A DNA stretch of 41,431 nt, from the NCBI GenBank assembly GCA_004768415.1, contig SRMO01000050.1:121284-162714 (forward strand), in the 5' to 3' direction. Below, one piece after another: positions 10,055-19,624 of the stretch. Each line of letters starts with the position of its first letter. Within the stretch, counting starts at the first letter, position 1. The notes under the pieces are model-generated. The model saw nothing but the letters and a program-made list of their open reading frames with translations. It was not told the origin of the DNA and ran no database searches. This DNA comes from Aphanocapsa feldmannii 277cV (lineage in GTDB: Bacteria; Cyanobacteriota; Cyanobacteriia; PCC-6307; Cyanobiaceae). A program made the translations under genes and the position numbers.

Positions 10055-10092
10055 TTGAACCTTGAAAACTGCATAGGTGAGTCTGGAAAAGC
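10055..10092 (+). promoter_or_regulatory. boxA element and 5' arm of the 23S processing stem
   Basis: GAACCTTGAAAACTGCATA is the conserved boxA-type antitermination signal of cyanobacterial rRNA spacers. The same stretch continues through GTCTGGAAAAGC and is largely complementary to 13140-13180 behind 23S, so it also forms one strand of the stem from which pre-23S is cut. Confidence 0.7.
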
Positions 10093-10260
10093 ATCTCATG
10101 GACTCTTTCTCGATTTTAAGTCTGCTTAAATAGCATACTATATCTGAGAAAGAAGTTCTGTTTTGAGAGCCAAGACACCAATTGTTAATTTCCTTTTTAG
10201 GAATTTTCTTGGATGATCTGTCATTGGCAGAGCATACAATGAAAATCAGTTGGTGTTGAA

Positions 10261-13132
<2,872 letters not shown>

Positions 13133-13139
13133 ACAAATA

Positions 13140-13180
13140 GCTTTTCCAGACTACGACCCTATGCAGTTCTCAGGGTTCAA
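13140..13180 (+). promoter_or_regulatory. 3' arm of the 23S processing stem
   Basis: GCTTTTCCAGACT followed by CCTATGCAGTTCTCAGGGTTCAA is the near-complement of the boxA-containing stretch at 10055-10092. Pairing brings the two ends of 23S together, as expected for an RNase III-type cleavage site. Confidence 0.65.
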
Positions 13181-13198
13181 TTGCTGATCGATTTCTTA

Positions 13199-13314
13199 CT
13201 TGGTATCCATAGCGCAGTAGAACCACTCCGATCCATCCCGAACTCGGCTGTGAAATGCTGCTACGGCGACGATAGTTAGGGGGTTGCCCCTTGTGAAAAT
13301 AGCTCGATGCCAAG
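13199..13314 (+). rRNA. rrf: 5S ribosomal RNA
   Basis: This RNA of about 116 nt is closed by CTTGGTATC/GATGCCAAG. It contains CCACTCCGATCCATCCCGAACTCGG and the cyanobacterial 3' block AAAATAGCTCGATGCC. It is the third rRNA of the operon, 66 bp after 23S. Confidence 0.95.
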
Positions 13315-13340
13315 TTAAGCTTTTTGTTAATTTATTTTAA

Positions 13341-13392
13341 CAGTAAGAAAGAGTCTCTTTAATTAGGGACTCTTTCTTGCTGTTTCTTTCTA
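13341..13392 (+). terminator. intrinsic terminator of the rRNA operon
   Basis: A 15-bp stem (13341-13355 with 13368-13382, 14 of 15 paired) with a 12-nt loop is followed by the T-rich TTTCTTTC run. It stands 27 bp after 5S and is the most convincing intrinsic terminator in the window. Confidence 0.8.
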
Positions 13393-13494
13393 AGCTTTGG
13401 AAAATCTGGATGTAAGCCACAAGTTGACCCTTGCAACATCGCCTCAGCCAGGAAGAGCGCCAGCGGATGCGCGGATGCAGAGTTTGCGGCACTG

Positions 13495-13668
13495 CTACCC
13501 AGGCAGATCCTGCCAACCTTCGTCGATCAGGGCATTGACATCGGGATTCTGAGGGAGAAGATGGATGAATCGCCGCCACAGTGGTGCGGCGAGCCTGGCT
13601 GCGTGAGCGGCATCGGCAAGCACGGAATGACCACCAGACAGGTCTTCCCATGACCAATTCAGCCTGAT
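13495..13668 (-). pseudogene. C-terminal gene fragment, function unknown
   Basis: A minus-strand frame without an ATG runs for 57 codons to the TAG at 13495-13497 and looks strongly protein-like: LSGGHSVLADAAHAARLAAP, then LWRRFIHLLPQNPDVNALID and EGWQDLPG. An in-frame TGA at 13669-13671 cuts it off upstream, and the DNA before that is AT-rich and unlike coding sequence. It is best read as the surviving C-terminus of a decayed or displaced gene. A GTG start inside it would give only about 40 residues. I do not recognise the family. The rest of 13393-13700 shows nothing else. Confidence 0.4.
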
Positions 13669-13713
13669 TCAAGGGTAGACTGCAGCTTTTAACTTGACAG
13701 CTCACGGCAAGAT

Positions 13714-13742
13714 TTGCGATCAGATGCTGAGTTTACTATAAT
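13714..13742 (+). promoter_or_regulatory. sigma70-type promoter for the Cys-rich protein
   Basis: TTGCGA (13714-13719) and a consensus TATAAT (13737-13742) are exactly 17 bp apart. The predicted transcript would begin near 13749, about 18 nt before ATG 13767. It is the closest match to the sigma70 consensus in the window. Confidence 0.6.
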
Positions 13743-13766
13743 TGCCCTAAGTTTAGATAAATCGAC

Positions 13767-14486
13767 ATGGACAATCCAAGTCAATGCCTTCTCGAATCGA
13801 ATCGCTGTGAAGAATCACAACGAGACAAAATTTGCAAGTTAAAATATGTCAAGTTTTCAATACTTAAGTCTGCATGGGAATCTGTCAGGCAATTGGCAGA
13901 TATGTCAATGAAATGGCATAGTCCATTTCATCCAGTTTCCGCTGTGGCCATGGTTATACTCGTGACAGTTTTTGTTGGGGATGCCCATGCTGCTTGCGAT
14001 AAAGACGCTAGAAAGCAGCACTACCGCTCCGAATGTCTGGAAGTTGAATATAAAAATTATGACAATATATGGAAAAAGAATAAAGTCACAGGACGTAATA
14101 TATGCTGGGAATATGGCAAGGTCGTTGCAAAAATCGATCTAATGAGTTGGAAGGACCGCACATGGCATTTGGAAACTTACAAACAAAGAGAATGGAATGG
14201 TGATGCAAATATTCGAGGTGTCTACTGCTGTGAGGATTTGAGCGATCTTTGCAATATTTCGGATATAGTGGATGCCGATTCGTGCCTTGAGCGATTTGCT
14301 CAAAGCCCCGCTGCCAATAAGTGTGATCCGCCGAAGGTAACTGTTTTTGGCGGTGATCAGTGCAAGTTTACAACATCGTGCGATACTCACATTTTTAGGA
14401 CGAGTTTGATCGTGAAGTGGATCGACGTTCCTGATAATCTCTACAGTTGCTACCCTGGATTGCTTCAACTCGGCCCTTGCCTCTAA
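13767..14486 (+). CDS. exported 12-cysteine protein of unknown function
   Basis: I do not recognise a named family. The 239-residue ORF from ATG 13767 contains an internal signal-peptide-like stretch: M48 (13908) starts MKWHSPFHPVSAVAMVILVTV and a type I cleavage is likely after GDAHA. The roughly 160-residue mature part has 12 cysteines, including a CC pair in GVYCCEDLSDLC, compatible with six disulfides outside the cytoplasm. Translation may start at 13902 or 13908, giving a classical secreted protein with a long 5' leader. I keep 13767 because a consensus promoter sits just before it and 47 codons stay open in AT-rich DNA. Its GC is clearly lower than the neighbours and it stands alone between the rRNA operon and purK, suggesting acquisition by transfer. 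Confidence 0.7.
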   Translation: MDNPSQCLLESNRCEESQRDKICKLKYVKFSILKSAWESVRQLADMSMKWHSPFHPVSAVAMVILVTVFVGDAHAACDKDARKQHYRSECLEVEYKNYDNIWKKNKVTGRNICWEYGKVVAKIDLMSWKDRTWHLETYKQREWNGDANIRGVYCCEDLSDLCNISDIVDADSCLERFAQSPAANKCDPPKVTVFGGDQCKFTTSCDTHIFRTSLIVKWIDVPDNLYSCYPGLLQLGPCL

Positions 14487-14835
14487 GAGTTTGCTGAAAA
14501 ACTCAGATCCCTTCTGGCACAATGGGGTCTTGCTTTTCTCAAGATGTCTTGCACTAGGGGGGAGCGACGCTTTGGACTAGGGCTGAGTACTGATGCTTCC
14601 AGCCATGTCTGTTATCACTCATGGCTGATTTACTTTTGGGCACCCCGAAAAATTGCCGCTTCCTCATTGACAAGTCCTGGTGACCGACGCAATCCCTTGT
14701 CACTATTGATGTCTTCATGGCAACGGGCCACCCACAGGGGAAGGTTGATTGATTTTTCGAGGTGCCTTTTTTCAGGATGCCCTACTTGCCAACGGCCGGA
14801 ACGCATCAGCAGCTGGGGGCACTGCAAACAAGCTG
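14487..14835. other. gene-free stretch with possible insertion-sequence debris
   Basis: No convincing gene is seen. It starts with a hairpin GAGTTT/AAACTC (14487-14504). Read on the minus strand this resembles the TTTTTCAGCAAACTC-like ends seen near some transposase genes; that is a memory-based resemblance only. A 7-bp inverted repeat AGCCATG/CATGGCT lies at 14601-14626. The long plus-strand ORFs here overlap the RNA gene and look non-protein. Confidence 0.3.
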
Positions 14836-15025
14836 CTGCAGAGAAAGGATTGGAACCACTATGCCGCCTTGCCCCAGGTTTCGACCTGGCGGAAACCAGG
14901 ATGGGAGGCAACAGCGGGGCGCCGTTTCCGGCTCGGAGACCGGTCTACTTTGCCTTCGCGACATGCCTCCCGGATCGAAAGGGAGTCAGATCGGAAAACT
15001 GTGTAGGGCAAAAGGCCAACACAGC
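14836..15025 (-). ncRNA. ssaA: probable 6S RNA
   Basis: 6S RNA binds the housekeeping RNA polymerase holoenzyme by mimicking an open promoter. On the minus strand the segment folds into one long interrupted hairpin. TTGCCC (near 15012-15007) pairs with GGGCAA near 14869-14874. An inner 8-bp stem joins GGGAGGCA (14971-14964) with TGCCTCCC (14910-14903). A small hairpin CCTGG/CCAGG lies in the 3' side of the central bubble, followed by GGGGCAAGGCGGCAT. The small bubble hairpin and the late GGCGGCAT are also features of E. coli 6S RNA. As I recall, the cyanobacterial gene is linked to purK, and here it starts about 15 bp after the purK stop. Ends are approximate; an outer pairing AGCTGCTG/CAGCAGCT (15029-15022 with 14838-14831) may extend it. 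Confidence 0.55.
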
Positions 15026-15040
15026 AGCTCCTGGGGCATC

Positions 15041-16264
15041 TTAGGGGCCTCCACCCGGACGGGGCCAGATCTGTTCCAGCGCTGCGAGTCGCTGCCGGAG
15101 TTCCCGCTGTCGACTCTCCGTGCTGGCCCCGCTGAACAGGAAGGTCACATGGCCCATCTTGCGACCAGGTCTGGCCTCGGCCTTGCCGTACCAATGGAGA
15201 TGGGCCCCCGGCAGGTCAGCGATGGCCTCTCGCAGGGGGCGGTAATCACCGCAGTGGGATTCGAAGCCCAGCAGGTTCACCATCAGGGCACCTGGGGCCG
15301 TCAACTGGACGGGGCCCAGGGGCAGCCCGGAGACGGCGCGCAGGTGCTGTGCGAATTGACTGGTGCCGGCAGCCTCGATGGTGAGATGGCCGGAGTTGTG
15401 GGTGCGGGGCGCCATCTCGTTGACGAGCAGTCCCTGGGGGGCAAGGAACAGCTCCATGGCCAGCACACCGACGTAGTCGAGGCTCTCCAGCAGAGAGGCA
15501 ATGATGGTGCGAGCACGGGCCTCCACCGGGTGGGGGACCGGCGCCGGACACTGCACCCAGTGACAGACCCGCTGGTGCTGATGGGTCTCCATGAGCGGAT
15601 AGCAACGCACTTCGCCACGGCTGGAGCGGGCGGCAACGACGGCAAGTTCCCGCTCGAAAGGAACAAGGGCCTCCAGGTACCACTCGCCGGGATCCACGCC
15701 CATGGCCAGGGCCTCCAGGGCAACCCGGTTCGGGATGTACTCCGTGCCGCGGCCGTCATAGCCACCCCGGCACCGCTTCGCCATCAGGGGAAAGCCGAGG
15801 GCCGCCAGCCTGGCAGGTTTGCGCAACGCCTCCTTCAGGCCGATCCAGGCGGGCGACGCGACATCGAGGCTGTCCAGCAGTTCCCGCTGCCGTCGCTTGT
15901 CCACCAGCGCCTTAAGAGCCGCCAGGCCAGGCCGGAACAGCACTCCCTCATCGGCCAGCTCGGCCATGGTCTGCAGATCGACCAGTTCGTTCTCACAGGT
16001 GATCACCTCGCACTGGCGAGCCAGTTCACGCACGCTGTCCGGGGCAGCCAGCGGCCCCAGTACCAGGCCGTGGGCATGGCTGGCGGCGGGATCCTCAGCT
16101 GAAGGGGTCTGGGCCATCAGCGTCAGACCCAGACCTGGCGCCGCAGCCGCCATCATCTGGGCCAGCTGCCCGCCACCGATCACGCCCACCTGTCGGGCAG
16201 TGGTGGCCACCGTGTCGGCCCGGGATGTCCGGGCGGTGGTCTCGGGATTCAGTGACAGGCTCAT
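15041..16264 (-). CDS. purK: 5-(carboxyamino)imidazole ribonucleotide synthase PurK
   Basis: PurK is the ATP-dependent enzyme that makes N5-CAIR from AIR and bicarbonate in purine synthesis. From ATG 16262-16264 it has 407 residues. The N-terminal Rossmann-like block is QVGVIGGGQLAQMM (about 25-38). The ATP-grasp part includes LVDKRRQRELL, FPLMAKRCRGGYDGRGT, PFERELAVVAARS, VLAMELFL and NEMAPRTHNSGHLTIEA, which ends in the substrate/metal-binding region. The frame stays open far upstream, through the antisense of aroB, but conserved sequence stops here, so the longer reading is rejected. It is divergent from aroB and followed by the probable 6S RNA. Confidence 0.93.
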   Translation of the reverse strand: MSLSLNPETTARTSRADTVATTARQVGVIGGGQLAQMMAAAAPGLGLTLMAQTPSAEDPAASHAHGLVLGPLAAPDSVRELARQCEVITCENELVDLQTMAELADEGVLFRPGLAALKALVDKRRQRELLDSLDVASPAWIGLKEALRKPARLAALGFPLMAKRCRGGYDGRGTEYIPNRVALEALAMGVDPGEWYLEALVPFERELAVVAARSSRGEVRCYPLMETHQHQRVCHWVQCPAPVPHPVEARARTIIASLLESLDYVGVLAMELFLAPQGLLVNEMAPRTHNSGHLTIEAAGTSQFAQHLRAVSGLPLGPVQLTAPGALMVNLLGFESHCGDYRPLREAIADLPGAHLHWYGKAEARPGRKMGHVTFLFSGASTESRQRELRQRLAALEQIWPRPGGGP

Positions 16265-16444
16265 GGGACGGCCCTGGCCGCTGCATGGCGACAGTCTGAA
16301 CAGTGACGCTGTCGCACCCGGGCCGGAGCGGCCGCCTGCCCCACCCCCCTGGCAGGGGCCGCCTGGATGGACCCGTCCCTGCAGGATCGGCCTGGGCTGC
16401 GGCCACAATGCCTGGTGGACGTTTCGCCCCGGCAGAGCAACCCG

Positions 16445-17569
16445 ATGAGGCTCACCAGCGCAGGCCGCCAGGCCCGGACGATATCCGTGGCCCTGCGGGA
16501 CAGGCCCTATGAAATCCACATCGCTGCAGGACTGCGCCATCAACTGGGAGATGCCCTTGCGGCCTGTGGGATCAGCAGCGGCACCAAGGTGCTTGTGGTC
16601 ACCAATCCCGCCGTGGACGGTCCCTATGGAGCAGCGGTGAGCGCCAGCCTGAAGACGGCCGGGTTCCATGCCGAGTGTCTGGTCATTGCTGCAGGGGAGG
16701 AGCAGAAGACAATGGCCGGCCTGGCGACCATCCACGCCGCCTGCTTCCGGCAGCGGCTCGAGCGGGGGTCTCTGATCGTGGCTCTGGGCGGCGGTGTGGT
16801 GGGGGATATGGCAGGTTTTGCCGCTGCCACCTGGCTGCGCGGGATTGCTGTCGTGCAGGTACCAACCACCCTGCTGGCCATGGTGGATGCCTCCATCGGC
16901 GGCAAGACCGGGGTCAACCATCCCGGTGGCAAGAACCTGATCGGCGCCTTTCATCAGCCCCGCCTGGTGCTGATCGATCCCGAAACCCTTGAAACGCTGC
17001 CGCAGCGGGAATTCCGTGCCGGCATGGCCGAAGTGATCAAATACGGTGTGATCAGTGACGTGGCCCTGTTCGAGCGGCTGGAGCGACACGGCCCGTTGAA
17101 CAGCGTCAGTGCCGTGGGCGCGGAGTTGCTCCAGGCGCTGCTGGAGGCCTCCACTGCCGCAAAAGCACGGGTGGTGGCCGCGGATGAGCTGGAGGGGGGC
17201 CTGCGGGCCATCCTCAACTACGGCCACAGCCTCGGCCACGCCTTGGAAAGCCTGAGCGGCTACGGCACCTATCTTCATGGCGAAGCGGTGGCCCTGGGGA
17301 TGCATGCCATCGGCCTGATCGCCCAGCGCATGGGGGCCTGGACCGCCGCCGAGCAACAGCGGCAGGCACGGTTGATCGAGGCCTGCGGGCTGCCCCTTGT
17401 CTGGCCATCCCTCGATGTCGACGCAGTGCTCGATTGTCTTCAGAGGGATAAGAAAGTGCGTGGCGGCAAGGTCCGCTTCGTGCTGCCCAGGGCCATTGGT
17501 CGGGTGGAGATCACCGCCGCGGTGGAAACGGCACTGGTAGGCGAGGTGGTCAGTGAACTGATGGCCTGA
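16445..17569 (+). CDS. aroB: 3-dehydroquinate synthase AroB
   Basis: AroB converts DAHP to 3-dehydroquinate in the shikimate pathway. It is NAD-dependent and uses zinc or cobalt. ATG 16445 ([17 protein letters not shown]) gives 374 residues, a normal length. Visible blocks are the NAD-binding [21 protein letters not shown], the active-site [12 protein letters not shown] and [14 protein letters not shown], and the metal ligands in AEVIKYGVI (Glu), [12 protein letters not shown] (His) and [10 protein letters not shown] (His). The frame is open 26 codons further upstream, but those codons precede the family's usual start. It is divergent from purK with 180 bp between starts and convergent with the methyltransferase gene. 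Confidence 0.96.
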   Translation: MRLTSAGRQARTISVALRDRPYEIHIAAGLRHQLGDALAACGISSGTKVLVVTNPAVDGPYGAAVSASLKTAGFHAECLVIAAGEEQKTMAGLATIHAACFRQRLERGSLIVALGGGVVGDMAGFAAATWLRGIAVVQVPTTLLAMVDASIGGKTGVNHPGGKNLIGAFHQPRLVLIDPETLETLPQREFRAGMAEVIKYGVISDVALFERLERHGPLNSVSAVGAELLQALLEASTAAKARVVAADELEGGLRAILNYGHSLGHALESLSGYGTYLHGEAVALGMHAIGLIAQRMGAWTAAEQQRQARLIEACGLPLVWPSLDVDAVLDCLQRDKKVRGGKVRFVLPRAIGRVEITAAVETALVGEVVSELMA

Positions 17570-17591
17570 AGGTTGGCCGGCAAGGCTCCAT

Positions 17592-18761
17592 TCAGGGCTG
17601 TGGGGCGGCGAACATGGCCGGCTCCATGGCGGGGGCCCGTAGTCCCAGCAGGATCCAGCGGAAATCACCCAATCCAGCTGGATCCACCAGGCGCAGCATG
17701 GCCTCGCGGCGCCGCAGCCGCTCGGCCAGGTCAGGGCCGTCAGGGGCGGAGAGGGCTGCAAGACGGCCCGCCAGCCCCAGAGCCAGCAGGCCCTCCCCCT
17801 GGCGGACCTGCCCCAGTGGCTCGTAGCCGGCAGCCCTGGCCTGGCGGATGATCAGTTCCAGGCAGAGGTGGGCGGTGAGATCGCTTTGCCCGGGCCGTGC
17901 GAAGGGGTCGCTGCCCGCCTGCTGCCGGTAGTAGGTCATCAGCGTGCCGCTGGCCCGCCGGGGAGAGAAATACCGGCGTGCCTCCAGGGCGTAGTCGATC
18001 AGCCAGAGCCAGCCGCTGACGAGGCAGCCGGCCGCGTTGGTCAGCCAGTCGCCGGCCGCGGCGTTCCACTCCGTTGTCCAGCCCTCCCCGTAGGCGGGGC
18101 TCAGGGGGTCGGAGCCAAGGCTCCGCAACGCGTCCAGTTCGGCTGTTGTCAGGGGCTTCCCCTCGGCCCATGCCAGGGAAAGGTCGTTGCCGCAGCCGCA
18201 GAGCGCCACGTCCAGCCAGCGCAGCACTGCGTCGCGGCGACAGAGACGGCGCACGGGCAGGGCGTCGAGGACTTCGTTGGCCAGGTGAAGGCCCACCACG
18301 GGTGCGCGCTGCAATGTTTCGGTCGAGGCATGACGCCAGGGGAGCCGAGCCGCGGCCAGGCGCTCCGCCTGACGCCGGGCCAGTCCGGGGTTCGGTTCCA
18401 CCAGCACCAACTCCAGCCGCTCCCGCAAGGATGGCCTCGCTTCCAGCAGGGCAGCGGCCAGCTGAGCAGCTCCGTGGCCTTCGCCAGGACCCCACTCCAC
18501 CACACTCAGCGGGCCTGAATGCGCAACAGCCAGACAATCCAGCGCCTGCAGGATCTGGGGCAGCAGCCCGTCGATGAAACAGGGGCCGAGGCTGGTGCTG
18601 GTGGTGAAGTCCCCGGCCGGTCCGATCTGCAGGTGACCACTGCCATAGGCCCCATGGTCTGCATCATGGAGCACCCAGGCCATGTAGGTGGCGAAGTCGA
18701 CGCGGCCGCCATGCTCCCGCAGACGTTGCACAAGCCAGGGGGGCAGTGCCGGGCTGCTCAC
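17592..18761 (-). CDS. class I SAM-dependent methyltransferase, MidA/NDUFAF7 type
   Basis: The product is a SAM-dependent methyltransferase of the COG1565 (DUF185) family, whose mitochondrial member methylates an arginine of the complex I 49-kDa subunit; a role towards NDH-1 here is only inference. GTG 18759-18761 gives 389 residues and begins the conserved part (LVQRLREHGGRVDFATYM). Family blocks are GHLQIGPAGDFTTSTSLGPCF, the SAM-binding VVEWGPGEGHGAAQLA, LVEPNPGLARRQAERL, LHLANEVLDALPVRR and WLIDYALEARRYFSP with TLMTYYRQQ. No ATG is available nearby. The upstream extension of the frame is the antisense of the divergent TPM gene and is rejected. The two starts are 24 bp apart. Confidence 0.87.
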   Translation of the reverse strand: MSSPALPPWLVQRLREHGGRVDFATYMAWVLHDADHGAYGSGHLQIGPAGDFTTSTSLGPCFIDGLLPQILQALDCLAVAHSGPLSVVEWGPGEGHGAAQLAAALLEARPSLRERLELVLVEPNPGLARRQAERLAAARLPWRHASTETLQRAPVVGLHLANEVLDALPVRRLCRRDAVLRWLDVALCGCGNDLSLAWAEGKPLTTAELDALRSLGSDPLSPAYGEGWTTEWNAAAGDWLTNAAGCLVSGWLWLIDYALEARRYFSPRRASGTLMTYYRQQAGSDPFARPGQSDLTAHLCLELIIRQARAAGYEPLGQVRQGEGLLALGLAGRLAALSAPDGPDLAERLRRREAMLRLVDPAGLGDFRWILLGLRAPAMEPAMFAAPQP

Positions 18762-18785
18762 GGTGAGGAAGGCTCCTGCACAACA

Positions 18786-19601
18786 ATGGGTCGGTCTCGA
18801 AACCCTGCCATGGCCTGGCTCGTTGGTGTGCTGCTCAGCCTCGCCCTGACCCTTGCCGGGCCCGTCCCGATGGCGGTTCAGGCCTACGACAACCCGGAGC
18901 TGTTGCCTGGCAGGCAGGCAGCGGTCATTGACCTGGCCAGGGTCTTCACCGAACCCCAGCGGCAGAGCCTCAACACCGAGTTGGAGCGATTCGAGGCCGA
19001 GCAGGGCTGGAAGATCCGGGTGCTGACCCAGTACGACCGGACCCCCGGCCTGGCTGTGAAGGAGTACTGGGATCTCGATGAAACCAGCCTGCTGGTGGTG
19101 GCGGATCCCCGCGGCGGCAACCTGCTCAACTTCAATGTGGGCGAGGCCCTGTTCGCCCTGATGCCGCGCACCTACTGGGTGGAGCTGCAGACCCGCTTCG
19201 GGAATCAGTTCTTCGTGCGTGACAACGGTGAAGACGCCGCCGTACTCACTGCCGTTCACAGCGTGGAGGGCTGCCTTGAACAGGGTGGCTGCCAGGTGGT
19301 GCCCGGACTGCCACGGGAGCAGTGGCTGCTGACCCTCGCCATCTCTCTGCTGGGTGGCCTGGTGGTGGGTTTCGCCGCTCATCCGCGCAGGCGGGGGGAC
19401 ACCATCGCCTGGACCTGGGTGCTGCTGCTCTCGCCCCTTTGGGTGATGCTGTTCGGGGTGCTGGGCCTGGGGCCGATCCTCACCCGCACCCACGATGCAC
19501 TGCCGATCCTGTGCAACAGCATCGGCTTCCTGGCCACTGCCACCGCCGCCTACCTGACCCACCAGCTCTGGGAAGGGCGGAGCGAAGCCTCAGGCGGCTG
19601 A
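18786..19601 (+). CDS. TPM-domain protein, Psb32-like
   Basis: The 271-residue product has an N-terminal export signal (hydrophobic about 8-28, ending near VQA). A TPM domain (about 35-165) follows, with LPGRQAAVIDLARVFTEPQ and ELERFEAEQGWKIRVLTQ. The C-terminal part has three hydrophobic spans (about 181-200, 206-231 and 239-259). TPM proteins related to cyanobacterial Psb32 and plant TLP18.3 sit in the thylakoid with the domain in the lumen and help photosystem II repair or accumulation. Here that role is inferred from architecture. ATG 18786 is chosen because the signal peptide starts there; upstream sequence in frame is antisense to the methyltransferase. Confidence 0.82.
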   Translation: MGRSRNPAMAWLVGVLLSLALTLAGPVPMAVQAYDNPELLPGRQAAVIDLARVFTEPQRQSLNTELERFEAEQGWKIRVLTQYDRTPGLAVKEYWDLDETSLLVVADPRGGNLLNFNVGEALFALMPRTYWVELQTRFGNQFFVRDNGEDAAVLTAVHSVEGCLEQGGCQVVPGLPREQWLLTLAISLLGGLVVGFAAHPRRRGDTIAWTWVLLLSPLWVMLFGVLGLGPILTRTHDALPILCNSIGFLATATAAYLTHQLWEGRSEASGG

Positions 19602-19624
19602 GCGGCATCAGGTTCGTCGCGTCC

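Noticed and set aside
13337-13705. 122-codon minus-strand ORF across the rRNA terminator
   Set aside because: It runs through the terminator stem and uses a different frame from the protein-like fragment at 13495-13668; Arg/Ser-rich noise.
14904-14971. GGAGGCA/TGCCTCC arms suggesting a tRNA-like acceptor
   Set aside because: No consistent D, anticodon or T arm can be drawn; the arms fit the inner stem of the proposed 6S RNA instead.
14820-15040. Possible two-piece tmRNA or SRP RNA
   Set aside because: No tag-peptide frame, no tRNA-like end with TTCGAAT, and no conserved SRP GGAAGG-AGCAG loop are seen.
14762-16102. 446-codon plus-strand ORF across the 6S region and antisense purK
   Set aside because: It combines RNA-gene sequence with the mirror of purK and has no family motif.
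15041-17761. 906-codon minus-strand frame joining purK with antisense of aroB
   Set aside because: Only the first part (15041-16264) matches PurK. The rest is the mirror of aroB, open because of high GC, and reads as Pro/Gly/His-rich noise.
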